Assembly: GCF_021130785.1 (NCBI RefSeq)
Contig: NC_060210.1
Location: forward strand, 186,065,001-186,129,000
Reading direction: 5' to 3'
Length of the DNA stretch: 64,000 nt
Source of the DNA: Homalodisca vitripennis
Lineage: Eukaryota > Arthropoda > Insecta > Hemiptera > Cicadellidae
In this document: positions 27,301-42,300 of the stretch, piece by piece
Layout: every line of letters begins with the position of its first letter
Numbering within the stretch: the first letter of the stretch is position 1
Translations under genes and position numbers: made by a program
The notes under the pieces: model-generated
What the model was told of the DNA's origin: nothing
The model's input: the letters and a program-made list of their open reading frames with translations, nothing else
The model's database searches: none

Positions 27301-30300
27301 TTTGTTAGGTAAACAATTATTAAAGGGTACATTATTTACTTTTTTAACGCATTTATTTGCTCAAATAATATTTGGCATTATTTTCCTAGAATCTGGAGAA
27401 CCTTACCCGCATCCAACTGCTGAAGAACTTGTGGCCGGCTCTGGGTCCCCAAACTAGGGAATGTAGGAGGAGGGGAGTAGCTGGCATCCCTTGCCCCAGT
27501 GCCAACTTGTCCAAGTATGGGGTGGAGGGTGGTAGTTGCAGCAAGAGCCTAACAAACAAAAAAAGACAATGAGATTCTAGAACCAACCTTCTATGTTATA
27601 ACCTCTGAGAAAAAAGAAAATGGGGTCTAAACGAAAACCTTGAGGTTCAACACCTTTCTTTTCATTAGTATTGGCAGTTTTTTGTCAATGGACTGCCTGG
27701 TATTCACTTTTCGGTTTTGTGTTCATATTACTGATATTTCAAGTATACACTGTATATTATTATATTTAAAACAAAGTTCTACTATCAACTTTATTGGCTA
27801 TAAATAACATCAAGAAAACATTATGGTATTACTAAATACTGCAGAAACCCACTGCTAAAGATAGACTGTAGGTAAAATTACGTATTAAAGGATTAAACTA
27901 TTCATAAAACTCTCCTGTTTTATTAAACATAATGTTATAATCATGCAAACTTCACCCATGCCCCTCACCTCCAACAGATGGTGAAGCAATACTGTGTGGC
28001 ACAAAGGGCCGTGAAGCTGATCTTGTCTGTGGACTTGATGCTGGGAATAGTCTGGTCAGTCACGTTGAGGATTTCTATCAGCACATCCATCAGCAGTGGA
28101 TACTTCACCTTTTCTGCTGATCCCAAGATGAAATTGCAAGCCTGTATAACAGTATTACAGTCTGTGTAATGGTTTTCAAGCATTTCTTAGATAAATAAAC
28201 AACTATAATTGTCTACTGCTGAAAAGAACAAGTTATGATTTACTCAGCATTACACATAAGTAATTAATAAATTACAGACGATATCTGAGAAATGTTAATT
28301 CCTAATCATTAAGAATTGCTGATTATTAAACAGCCTGTCATGTATATATATTTACTTTGTACAAACTTCTTATTTTATATTCATATCTTCTTCAAACTTT
28401 TCCATTCTGTTAAAACTTACTCAGTCAGTTAAATAAAACACTGCTTTTCTTTGTTTGAAGTCTCTTTTTGATGATGGAAGGATTGTGAAGGAAACAGGAT
28501 TTTTCCAGACATTTTCCATCATTCCAAAAAATCAGTAACAGTACAATGACCATAAATATACACATTAACCCTTTTAACCCCGACGTCCGTACTATACGGA
28601 CGTCGTAAAAATGGCGTCAACTCCCGACGTCCGTACAGTGCGGACGTGTCCTTTTTATTACTTTACTGGCCACCTATTTCACCAAATGCTTTGAAATTTC
28701 ACAGACTTGTGCACAAAGATATTTTGCATCGAAATATATTAGTTTGTAATGGTTTGACTTCGTATTTTGTCAGTCTGTGACTGAGCAATTGCAGTTCGTC
28801 TCGACTGACTGCTCACGCTTGTTGCAGACAGCTGTATATCACGTATATCAGCTGTTCTTCACAGTTTTAGGTTAAAGCAGTGTAAAGTACGGCAGTTAAA
28901 GTTTAGTTTATTATTTGTTTGATTTCAAAATGAGTAAAAGACATCGTTCAAAGTCTCCCGTAAGTGAAAATACACTAATTAGTAACCTAGTTGCAAATGG
29001 TGTGGATGTGATTAGTGACGACGATTTGAGTGATGGATATCTTGAAAATTTACATTTTGTAGTGATGTAAATATTGTTTTTAAAACTTTTTTTAAATTTA
29101 TATTATGAACAGTTTTAGTTATTTTGTCAGAAATAACTTTGGTTTTATGTTTATTTTAAGTACAGTGAATTTTAAATGTCTTGTTACGTTGCCTTGCCCA
29201 AAAATGGCAAAAAAGAAAAATTTACACGGCTTTACAAAAATTGATGTTACTCCACTTGTAAATCAGGTAGGCATATAATTTTTGTTTCCTTTTATTAAGG
29301 ATTAAGTATGTCATAAAGTAAATGGGTATTTTTTTGTCAAATATTTTTTTATCTATATGGTTTCCATGATCAAACTTGAAATTTTTTCATTTTTATTTAT
29401 TTTTTATATATTCATATGTATGTAAAAAAAATTACTTTCAAAATAATAATTTTATTTGTATATTTCTGTAAGCTAAATGTATAAAGAAGTAAAACAAAAA
29501 AAGAATTACCTAAATATCTTAAAAAATAAATGAGTTATGAATTATTTACAAAACCCTTACATTTTGTCTGAAAATGGCTTGGGATTTCTGGCACATCACT
29601 TGATTTAATGGCCGGGGTTAAAAGGGTTAAACATATTTTCTTGATCTTGGGAAGAAGGTAAACTCAAAATTAGCGTCGGAAATATAATTAACTCGAACCA
29701 GAAGTACTTATATAGGTGCAAAACCTACAAAATTGCATGTGAAGCCAAGGTAACAACTAGTTACTTATAATTTTGTTAAAGTAAAGTTACTGTCTAGTTC
29801 AAAATCTTTTGTACAACTTATAGAGTTTTACCATGTAGAACTACAATTTGCATTTTAATCATACATGACAATGTTATGGTATGATTTATTGTTTTTGTTT
29901 TATGACTTCTTGTCATATTATAAGACAATTTAAAAAAATATATTATTGTGCCAATAAATTTCTATTACTCATATATATTACTCATTACAAAACATCTAAG
30001 AATTCAATGAATAAACTAAAATTTCACTCACGAGGCCGTCCAGCTTGGGGTGCTCTTGATTATTCAGCTCCGAATTGATGATACTGTAGAAGCGAGGCTT
30101 CATTGAGAACTCATCCTGTGGTCCCAGTTTACGATAGTTGTCTTCAATTTCCTTCCAGGGACAGAATATCCTGGCTGGGGCTCTGCCCTGAACCGTGTCT
30201 CCTACCATGCTGGTAGCGTTAAACAGGTTCCACTGCACCTGGTAGCAAAAATCATCATCATCATCCGGTATGTGTCAAGTATTCCACCAGGTATGCTACA

Positions 30301-33300
30301 TTTAGATTATGTAAGATACATAAAAAACAGTAAATTAAAAGAACTAAGTGGTTAAGACTTACGTGTTGAAGCAGCACAGGTGGAGCGTCATACAGATGTT
30401 TCATCATGTACTCAAAGAGCAGCAGAAGCCGAGAGAGACAGAGCAGTTGGGACTCCCTGAGAAGCCCGCGTACTGAGCTCTCTCCAACACGGATAATCCC
30501 GCTTGCGCACGCCAACAGCACGGACTTCTTCTGCATCAAGTTCAGAGAGTGGAAGAGGAACAGCAACAGTTGAGCGTGCTCCACGTTCATGTCTGGTAAC
30601 GTACATAGAATATCATTAATTCAATTAAATTCACTAATCTGCAAGCTTAACTAACTGGTTCTGGTAATGAACAGAAACAAACCTTCATTGTCAGCATCAT
30701 AAGTGGTGGGATAGTTGCAGATGTTCTCCACCAGTGTGTGTATAAGTCTATTCCAGATGTTGATCACTGCTGTATCCTTTTCCGCTTGAGGTTTCAGCAG
30801 TAAAATCTGTTTAACACAAAGAAAATGTAGTCAAGAAGGTTAACAAACACTTTCTGCGAGGATCTTTGGAAAATAAAGGTGCAATAATTGTTACAAATTT
30901 AAAATTGTATTCACTGTCATAGTTAATTTTCTGTTGTTACACAACATATTTTGAATTTGAACTTGCAAGTTTTTCAGCATAACAAAGGTCCCCTAACAAG
31001 CGATTCCTTCTAATGTAGACGTTCATGCCACAAAAACAACATTTTTGCAGCTTTTCTCAGTTATTTCCAGTCAACAACAGTACTTTTTTTTACGCCAACA
31101 CAATGGCTACATTTTGTGTACCCATGATTGCCAAGCCGTTTTACAGGCTTTGACTTTATTCTACATTGTTGAAAAAGATAGTTCCTTTCTTCCGCCCATT
31201 TTCTCGCACTACTGCAATTTTATTATAAATATGTTAAACACAATTAATTATAAATTTAGAGCAGCAATAATTTAGAACTGTACAGCAGAACTCAACTGAA
31301 CTTAAACAAAGAAAAGTTTATTAGGAGAAAGAAAGGGTAAAAACCTAAAGACTGTGTGGGAAGTTTGATGGTAGATTATTTAGGTGTGCACGCCACATCA
31401 GAAATGGAGGTATACCTGAGCGAGTACAGCCAGAGTCCGAGGGTAGACCTGCAGAGGCCAGGCGTTGTTGTTGTCCGACTGTGTTGGGCTGACACCCAGA
31501 TGGTGCAGTAGTGTCAACTGCAGACTCTCCACTAGCAAGCTACGAGCCAGCAAGTTGTGAGTGTAACGAGTCAGTGCCTGAGAGAACTCGCTGTATAACA
31601 CGCCCAGTGCAGCTCCAAAATATACAGATATCGTGCCTATAACAATTTAATTACGTTATTATAATTGCTCTTATATAATTAATAGACCTATTTACAACTT
31701 CTTGAAACTACTATTTTAGTGACATATTGTTACGCTGTGTTTAAATTACTTTGTACTTACAAAACATGTATTCTTATTTTAATATAACAAAAGAAACATT
31801 TCTTGAACAAAAGAGTTTTAATTAGATTTTGTTTACCTTAAAGGTTTAATAATTTTTCAAATACGTAGAATATGTTTGAATAGAAGTAATTAATTAATAA
31901 AAACGCAAGTGTTTTTCATGACAGAGCGGTCCAATCAATTCATTCTAGTAGTGCTAGAAACGTGTTACAGTAATTCAAATGGGAGGGGATTAAAACTACT
32001 TTAATCCTTCTCCACTTAAATTTAATAAACATTTATAATCCATTTAAAAACTATTTGGTCCCTTAAAATTGTGATAAAATTAATTTTAATTTTGTTTTCA
32101 TGTTTGTGGTGTTTTGGAAATCATCTTTGAAAGCACTTTGAAAAATACGACCTTTTTTAATTTTAAATTGAAAGGAACCTAAGAGGGGATTACCCTACAA
32201 ATAATACATGCTAAACAGAAGCACATACCGGTCTCTGTACGAGCTGTTTCTCTGTCCAAATCTCGTATGATGGCAGCCAGAATCACCATCTGCTGCTCTG
32301 CTAGCCCTGTCTCCACATAGTCCTGGATATAGGCACTCTCAGAGTTCAGCAGGTACTTGTTCATGAACTGGAAGATCTGGGATGCTAACGAAATGTACTG
32401 TACAACACAAAACAACTAAATTATACACCAATCTTCTTATAATTATTAATTATTCACAAAATTGTTGCTAAATGCTAATCTCGAGAACGGCTTGACCAAT
32501 TCTACTATTTCTTTTTGTTAAGTATTCGTTAAAAACCAAGAAAAGTTTATGTGAAGATAAAAATAGGAAAAGTTACGTGGAATATTCCGGAATTTAGAAA
32601 TAAATATGGTAATATTTATGTTTTATGATCCAAACTTAACTGACACTAAACAGCAACTGGCACTGTCAACTGAAGTTGGGCAAAAAGGCTCAAACATCTG
32701 TTCACATTTAAATTTTGTAAAATATTAAGTATATAGTGCTTGATCAGTAGTGTAAAGCTTATAGCAAAACCAAAGCTAATATTTAACTTTTACTACAGAC
32801 TGTGGTGTTGACGATTTAAAAACATCTAATGCATTGTAAATACTATTTACAACTTCTACAGACTCAGCTGTGACATTAGAAATAGAATTAATTTGAACCA
32901 GAAATACTCCTACACATGCAAAACATGATTAGGTTCAATTCTGATACTCTTGACCATGAACTCTTCCCCTAGAGGATTCACTTCAGGCTGATTTATACCT
33001 TCCAGTTGAACCCACACTGGGTACAGCAAAAACCGATGGGTCACTTAAATCTGGGCAACCTTATAAATGTCCAGGAGCGCCAAAATCACTAACCTCAAAT
33101 ATAGAGATTCTAGGTCGCAAGAGTAATTCAATAGGTTTAGTTTACTGTGGGAGATGACTGTTGGGAGTTGGTAGGGTTAGTTCCCTAAGAGTCTAAGGTT
33201 CTTGTCAGCCTAGACATAAGGGCCCTGCCTGCTTTGATCGGAGAGGCTGATTCAGAAGCTTTTCCTTTTTCTGAGGGGACATGACTTCAGATTAGTGCCC

Positions 33301-36300
33301 TAAATTTTTCCTCATGAATCTCAACAGGTAGCGGCCCCTACCCCCAACTTTACCCATCCAGAATATCCTATCACTCCTCCAGAAGCAGCACAAAGGTCCT
33401 TATAGGGCTAAGTGCAATTTTCTAAGCTTTTTGTCCTAAGGTAACAAAAAAAACCATAAGCACAAATAATATCTACCTGATGTACTTCTACTTATGTTTT
33501 AAATATTTCATAGGACTCCATCATATAACATTGTAAGCGGTATTAGTAGTATAAGGACTTTGATTTTGAAAAGTGTGTGCGAAGCCACAAGTAACAGCTA
33601 ATATGTCATAAAAATATGATACAATAACCATGAACAAATCTTGACTGATTGCAAGAATCTTCTACCAAAGGCTGCAACAACAGTCTGTATACGTACTGAG
33701 CTTAGGCCTACTCATTAGGATTTACATATTTTATGTAATTATTCAAGATTCCATTTCTTGTGTTTTTTTTTATTTGTATTCAGAGAATAAGCAGTAATTT
33801 TTAAAAATGTGTTATTCTCTTGATAAATTTGTTTTACTATAAAAAATTATGTATATTTCAAAACAAATCTTTTACTCCACCTAATTTTAATAAATTTAGT
33901 TTTGATACACTAAATAATTAAATAGCAATAACAGCCATTATCATACCCCATTGGGTTCTCCCTTCTCCGGCACAATAGAACCAGTGGTGTCAGGAGTCAT
34001 GTTGGTTTTGCTGGTGTTGTCCTGTACTTCGGCACCAGGCTGTGTTGTATGAGTGGTATCTGGCACTGAGATCGTCTCCTCAAACCACAACCCTAGCAGC
34101 GGCTCACTGTCATCATCTGAACACACAACAATTCTTTATTATTGTACTCTCTGAGAAATGTCTCCACATGTAAATCGGTTTGTTTGAATAACCAGATTGA
34201 GTATCTATCACAAGTATTAAGTAATTTAAACATTATGATTGATGAGAATGACATGTAACTTTAAACCTTATATTGTAAAGTTTAAAATTGTGCTATACAA
34301 TAGACTACTGTTTCAGTGGGCCCCAGTTATCTGACAAGAGTAAACTAGACTCACAATTATACTGTAATTGTTCATATGGTTAGCTCAAACTGAAATACTA
34401 TGTTAACATACAGTGGACAATAATTATGATGCAGCGAAATTCACAAAGAATTTTAGTATTGATATTAGTAGTATATAGTATCACTACTTTATAGTAAGTG
34501 ATACTACACGTTACAATCCACTTGTAACAGGTTTTAAAATGTACAAAAAAAAGGTAGTTACATAAAATGTGTGCAATCTACTTTCCACAAAATCAAGAAT
34601 GATAAAATAACTTCAGAGGAACAGTTAACTGATGTGGCCACCTTGAAAACGTGTAGGTATTCTTGAAAACCAATGTCAAATTCATGCTTCTTGACCTGAA
34701 AAACTCCCAGATATTGATTTTCACTCCCCTTGTTTAATGCTGATATCTCGGAAATGAGAGTTATTTGTAAAACTGATATCAGGTACACATTTCTTGACCC
34801 GAAAAACCCCACAAACCAAGTTTTGTACAAATCCGTTAGTAAATAGCCAAAAACCCAATTTTTCCGCCATTTAGTGGCTGCCATCTAGGAAGAGTGATAG
34901 ATTTTTCCTTTTAGCCAAAATGTTTCTTTTTTATTTCCTTTCCAACAATATGTCACATGTGGGGTGTTGCCATTTAAAAATTTTGAGTTGGGGTGCACAG
35001 GAGGGCACCCGTTCCTGAACATTTTTTTCATACGCAAAAAAGTAGGTGTCAGTAACCTACAAAGATCCCCAAATTTTTATTTCAATTGGTCAAATCATCT
35101 ATAAATGAAAGGGGTGGCCTCTGAGATTTGGATGACCTGTATGTACATTTATATAAAAATAGAAAGCATCAAAAGGGATAACCAAGCTATCTAAGAGAAA
35201 ATAGTAAAATAAACACCATACACTATAAATAATACTAACCTTCATCTGGTGAGCTCTCCTCCGAGCAGCTGATGATGTCATCGTCGTAGTAAGTGGTTGA
35301 GTCAGACGTACTGAACGTGTCTCCTTCAGGAGGATGTTTCTGAATACGTTTCAAAGTGCAAGCCTGCAACACAGATCTATGATTAACTCACTTCACTAGA
35401 ATAAATGTAGTTCAATTGCTCCAGTACATGTATAAAAATCTACTAAACACATTAAAAAAATAATGCCAAAATATTTTTCTCCGTTTATTATTATACATTG
35501 TATATTGCTGTATGAGGTTTGTAATTTTTTAATTTTACCACTAATTTGATTTAAAATTATGGAAATTTAATTAAAAACCTACATTTTTAAACAAAAAACA
35601 TTTTTTACAAATCATTACTGAGTGAGTTTAGCATTATTAGTTTAGAAGATAAAATTTGTCTTCAGGGATATCCTTAAACTTAGTGCACAAGAATTTTGTC
35701 ACTGTACAAATGGTAATTTTGACAAAAGCTACAGTTTATGACATAGAATTCCCTAAACAGATATTTATATTGAAAACCAAACTTCAACTCTTAGACTGTT
35801 CAAGTATTGTCTCTTTTGTTGAAATTTGTTTTTGACAAAGATAGAATTGTAAAGGCAACAGAACTTTTTTCATTAGATCAGTAAAATCTTGAAACATAGT
35901 GTTATTGATATCTTGTATCACTTGACAATGTTAAGAAGTCCGAAAAATCTGTTATCTTAACTGCCTACTATACTAAGCACATGTAAATAATATGTGTCCA
36001 AACAAAAAATTGATTTAATCTGAACTTAAACAGTGACGAAGAGTTACCTTCCGGTAGCTGATGGTTGCCAGGTAAAAAAGGAACTGGTTCAGAGGAGCAG
36101 AGGTAAGGACACGGGCTGCCCGCTGCAGGGCCGTGGCGGGGGTGAGGATGTGAAGCTGGGCGGGGGTGGGTTCTCCTAGGCCACCATCGTTGGCTTCCAC
36201 TTGCAGGTCGTCCAGAAGAGCTGACATCATGGTGAGGGCTCGACAAGCCAGTGCTACTGACAAAACCCCAAACCCTTGCTGACTGTAAACAACAAGACTT

Positions 36301-39300
36301 CATTGTATAACAAACAATGAGATACAATTTTACATCAAACTATCATTTGGTTGCCAATAGATTGCTTTATTTTTCATACTGACTTTTTTATTTTGCAAAA
36401 GATTAATACTGTAAGTAAAGTCATTTTGAAGTAGTCAACAACCATTAGTGTATCTAGAAAAAATTAACAAATAAATCAGAAATAGGGAGTACTGACATTA
36501 TCCAACTACTTTTTGTGTTTCAATAAGTACAAAATGGTAAGCGAATATTAAAAAAAGATAATTCTTGAGAAGGTTAAAAGTACTTTAAACACGGATTATA
36601 TATTTAAAACTATTTTGAGTAAGATCAAATCTCAAATTCAAAGAGCTCTTGCATCCTTATACACATCCTTGTAGCTCTGATATGGTGGGACAAAATGCAA
36701 TCTTTACTACTTTCTCGGAAAATAAAAAATTCAAATTTAAGAATACAAATCTGGGCATGGTAAGATAAAGATACCACAGATATGGATAGAATGGATACAG
36801 ATAAAGATAGCACTTACACTTTCATGAGGTTTATGCGGGAGCTCCCATCTCTAGACTTGCTGGGAGACTTGCCCTTGTCCTCTTTGCCTGTCTTGTCGGA
36901 GGGCAGCAGGCTAGAGTTGGACAGTTGACTCTGTAGTCCTGTAGTCAACAGCCAGACACCCAGCAACATGTGATTCTGGAGAATCTGACAACAGCAAACA
37001 CAAAGATTACAGTGAAGTCTTCCTGGGAGGCCATATTTTCAAACGGTTTTAGAATTAGGAATTTTAAGGAAAAACAGAGGCAGGGGTATGACACAATAAT
37101 TGCTAGAGTACCATGTTTATGTTATAATATAATCTGTCCTGACCTAAGAAACTCATGATGTGATGATGATAACTTACATGTCCTCCTGCTCTTGTGGAGG
37201 TCTTGAAGACATTTGAGATAAGGTTAAATATCTCCAGTGACTTCTCAACAACAGAAACAGCCAAAGCATCGAGGTTGCCCTCCTCTTCACCAGGTTTTGC
37301 TGGGATTGTTGCTGTAACAGATTTCAAAAGTTTCAAAGTAAAAACTCCTTTTTCTGTAGAGTAGCTTTTAATATTTTAATACTTTGTAGCTATGTATGCG
37401 TACCAGTGCTATTAGTGGACATGGCAGTCTTGGGCGAGATGGCCGAGGAGATACCCAAAATGCTGTTGGCTGTGGCGATGCTCACGGCAGCATACAGGCA
37501 GGACATGGTTATTGTTGACAGTTTTTCCATCTTAGCCTGCGTCAGGGGTTCCAGTACTGGCAGAGATAGGGCACTCCACACCATGTTGATGTCGTTTACC
37601 AATGGCTGCAAGCTGTTACCACAAAACAGATTAACAGAGGTTGTTTACACATAATGTAGCTATTTTGGGAAGGATTGATTTAATTCGAACATTGAGTTCA
37701 ACTCCATTTAACCTTCCACTTAGTACAGCTTCTGAAATCTGATGCTGTCACAGACTTAAAAGCTATGTAGATTTCACTTTAAGCTTCTTCGTTGTTGACT
37801 TTCTCTTCAGACGGATGAAGACTACAGCTTACAGTAGTCAACTATTGTAACACTGAACTCAACATTCGAAAAGGTTGGTTACTTGTGCATCATCACAATT
37901 AACGTGTAGTGAGCTATTATGACAAATGAAGGAAAAACTTAGGGGAAGAGGCTTGTGTTCAAAGATGTGTCAAGAGCCCAAAATTAAATTAATTACAAAA
38001 GAATTAAAATTAAATTTACATTTTTGGGCTTGGATGTGCAATCTTGAGTCTAGACAGAAAGATTTTCCTGGTGTTTTTGAAAAATATATTATTACATTAC
38101 AAGGGTATTTAATATTTCAATTTTTGACAACCACTGACAAGATAACTCCCTCTTAAGTGTATTAAGTTTTTACTTTGTATTTTCACATTCCAAGTGATCG
38201 CAAACATGAGTTGTTAACAGGAATATTATATTTCTTCAAAGTTTTTATTTTAAAAATTTGTGACTTTTTATAAATGTATTTTATCTGTTACCTATAATAT
38301 CTTAAAAGCAAACACACAGTCACTCTTAGTTAGTTTACAAGTACAAACATTTACATCAAAGACACTCAAACAGAAATTTAAAACTACCCAATACAACAAA
38401 AAAAACAGCTGGTTATTCAAGTATTATCACTAGTGAGCCCTACCAACTGAACAATTCCTTCTTCTAGTAATGTCTTCTCATATTTCTCAATTCAAGCATA
38501 TTTAACACCAATGTGGTGTATGTAATTACATTTTATTATTATGAGCTGTTTTGTTCTATTTTTAATATCAGCATTATCGTATTGTCACTGTTAAGAGTAG
38601 TCATTTTGAGGTTAATTTTTTTTTTTGGTTACTTGTTAATTTGCTTAAAAAATGGCAAATAAATCAAAGTTGACTAAAACTTTCTAGTGAGCGTCAATTT
38701 GTCACAATATAAAAAAATTGATTGGAGAAAATGTGCTTCAGTATGCAGTTGATGGTGTTGCTGCTCCCACTGGTAAATCCAGTGGACTGATTGCAAGATT
38801 GGAAACCATCATATCATGACTGATGCTAAATAGGTTCACTGTCTTTTTACATAAGCAAGCTCTGACATAAAAAAATGCTGATCGAACTTCGTCAAGTTTT
38901 GGATGATGCAGTGAAAATTGTTAAAGCTTGAATGGAGAATTTTATTAAAGCTTGCCACCCATTGCAAAACTTCTTTTATGAAGAAATGGCCCCTTTAAAT
39001 AAAAATCCTTTCTTTACACAGACTCTCTAGTCTGTGGAGGTTACGCTTCAAATGATGTAATAAGACTAATACCGACCTGTGACGGACCAGGAGAGCCTCT
39101 GTGTGTGTGGAGGGCAAGCTGAACTGTTTCTTGCTGACCGCCGCAGTGTATTTGTTGCGGTAACGTGCCAGGTGCGGCAGGTTCAGACACATCTCTACCA
39201 GGATGTCCCCAGCGCTCAGGGACTGCAGGCTGGCTACACTCTTCTGTGTGAATATCAACTGAAGGACAAAACCAAAAATAAATTATATTAAGCTCTTATA

Positions 39301-42300
39301 TTTTTTTATATCCTAAGAACCGCAGAATAAGATTTACTCATGTTAAAAAATTTTCTAGTAAAATAAAGACAACAAATAAAATTTTGAAACGTTTCTATAA
39401 AAGTAGTGTTATCTCTATGTAGTACAATTATTATGTAAAAAAACACTAAACATTTACAATATTATAATATATTAATTTGATTTGAAATATTGTGGGGAGA
39501 AATAAGTGTCATATAGACTGTTAGTGAATTTATCACTTACATTACAAAATTAATTTTGTATTCTAAAATGTCTAAGTGGCAGGTGCTCATTAATTCAGTT
39601 TTCTTTAGAACTGTGATGGAAGGAATTTTACTGACTTGCAAATCAATTACATGTATTCTATGGATTAAAGACGAGTATTTTTTAAAACAAACATAATAGA
39701 ATACACGTATTTGCTATAATAGTATTTCACTAAGACAAGAAGATAGTCAAGCGGCTTTATTTTAAAAATGTTGTTCTTTCTGTTTGAAAAGAATACAACA
39801 TAGTATGCTTATTTATGTGTTGCATTGGAGAAGAAATTACTTAAAAACAACCCCATACTGTGTTAAATGTTGGTCTACTACTTGAAAATCATTTCATCAG
39901 AAATATACCCTCAAAGTACAACTTTTAAACACAGTATTCTTCCTACCATACATAAAAAGTTCATTTTTATCATTTCAAAACAGCAATCTGAAAGTACTTG
40001 TTTTTTGAAAAATTGCACAAGCAAATAACAACATATTAAATGATATTGATAAATATATTATATTAAGTATGTGTGAGACAGCATGTTTTATACAGTCACT
40101 TACTTATTTAAAACTATAAATAGCAATTAGCTTTTTCATTCTTTCATATAATTAACATGAAAACTATACACTAGGATAACTTATTGGCAGTTAAATAATC
40201 AATATAGGTGTGTATATCCTGTGAGTCAGATTGATTATTTTTTGAGGAAGTTGAACTTAAAACACTTTTAATCCATACTTGAAGTGCTCTTGTGTGATGA
40301 GTGCCAACGTAGCTTACCTATTGTGGGAACTGGAAAAATTTCATTCGTCTGTCTGTTCGCATGATATCTCAAAAACAAACTGACCGATAAGACGTAAAAT
40401 TGTGCACAAAGTTTTATTTCTATATGAGGAACACTGAATTCAATTGTGGTGCATGACACTACATGGGCTTTGGCTGAGCTGAGCGTTAATGAATACTTTT
40501 ACATTGGTCTTATGGGAATCATGATAGGAAAGAGAAAATGGCAGAATAAATCTATTTGTAAACAAACTAGATATTTTAACATGTAACTCATTAACACACA
40601 TAGCCTAATTATCCCAACACATTCAACATCATTCTATGGCGACTTGAAGTGGTGACCTTTACTATTTAAATACTGATATGAAACCCAATTTAATGAACAC
40701 ATATGCGAATGTATTATGTGGTAAGATATCTAAAGAAAGATTTCATCTGTGGAATTGAAATGTTACACGAAAATTCATTTCTACATAAACAAGAAACAAG
40801 TTCTATGATGTTCCATGGAACATGGCTTAGTGTCATTGAAGTCTATCACTCGGTAGTCTGGCAAAATTTCTATGTGGATGTGAAAAGTTCTTTTCTCTAT
40901 GATTGTCTTTTGTTCTATCTGTCAATGATGAAATGAGCGATTGACTTGAAATCTTGCATTGAAACCAAGTGAAGTTTATTACGCAACACATGGTATCTAC
41001 CTTGTTAGATATAGTTTAATTATTGAAGAATTGAACTTTTGCTCAATAAGTTGTTATTTCTTGCTGCCCATTTTGCTCAAGTTAAAACAGTATTCTAAAA
41101 GGTTGCAGTGGACCACTGATTCTAAGTTATGTTGCTTGTGTTGTTATTACTAGATTTAAAGAAAATGTATTTTACAGAAAAAATTGTGTTGTTAACAACG
41201 CTTACGTTTTAAAATATCCCATTTATATTTAAATTGTTGGTAAGTACTAAGAAGAAAATCTGTTCACTTTATTGTTCAACAACAAAGATTTTCCTAGAGA
41301 TTTGTAACAATAAGCCTACCTCCGTATCTTGATGAGTCTCTGATGTAGAAGGTTCGGAGGTTTTTGTCTCCACAGGCTCCACAGTGGCCACCTTCTGTGG
41401 CACAAAGTCGTGAAGTGGAGTCATCAGCTGTTCGGCTATCAGTGCGGACAGGTCAGACCTCGATTTGTTCTTCGAATCTTTCAGGTTGGTCGTCTCTTTG
41501 TCGCCTAAACACACAATTCGAATTGAGCAAAAAAGACGGGAGAACACTTACTGTATTTATAGAGTTGGAACAATTTGAAAGAAAACTAGCAAAAGTAATT
41601 TATAAAAGATGAAAGTCATACGAAAATAGTAAAAGTAACAGTTGTGGATGAATGAGTAACAATTACATTTAAAAGACACTGGAAAATAATGTTGTTGTCA
41701 CTACCTGCTTCTTCTATAAATTGGTGGGGGAGCTGTGGAGTTTCTTCATAGTTGGCGACTTTGAGGGATATCATTTTAATTGGTTACCAAGATTCCACAG
41801 TATGGGTGAGTAGTTCTTTAAGCCTTCACTGTGGTTCTTTACTGAGTGAGACTGACAACTCTCAAACTAATTCTGTGCCGTAGGGCATCTGCTACAGTAA
41901 AAACTGTTCAAATATTGAAAGTCACAATGTCAAAGGTAGAATTCTTTTTTTACTGCAAGTACATTTTCTTCAAAAGCCTTGTCTTCTAGTGTAGTATCAA
42001 TTAGAGGGAGATTGTATTTTGGAATCATGCCTTTAACTATGTATAAGACATGGTTACAAAGTTACAAAAACAATCTAAGAAATTAAAGAGAAATCGCCTG
42101 CTTAATTTATATTTATGAGTAGTACACAGACATGCTGCTTGCTACAGTCAACTCAGTTAATACAGCAAACAAAGTCATTTTACACATACGAGGTATGGCT
42201 ATTAAATAACGGGACTGATATTGTAAAAAAATTTATTTTCATTTTAAACATAATTACTTGTTATCACCTTCAAAATACACCCCTTCTCTATCCCTGCAAC

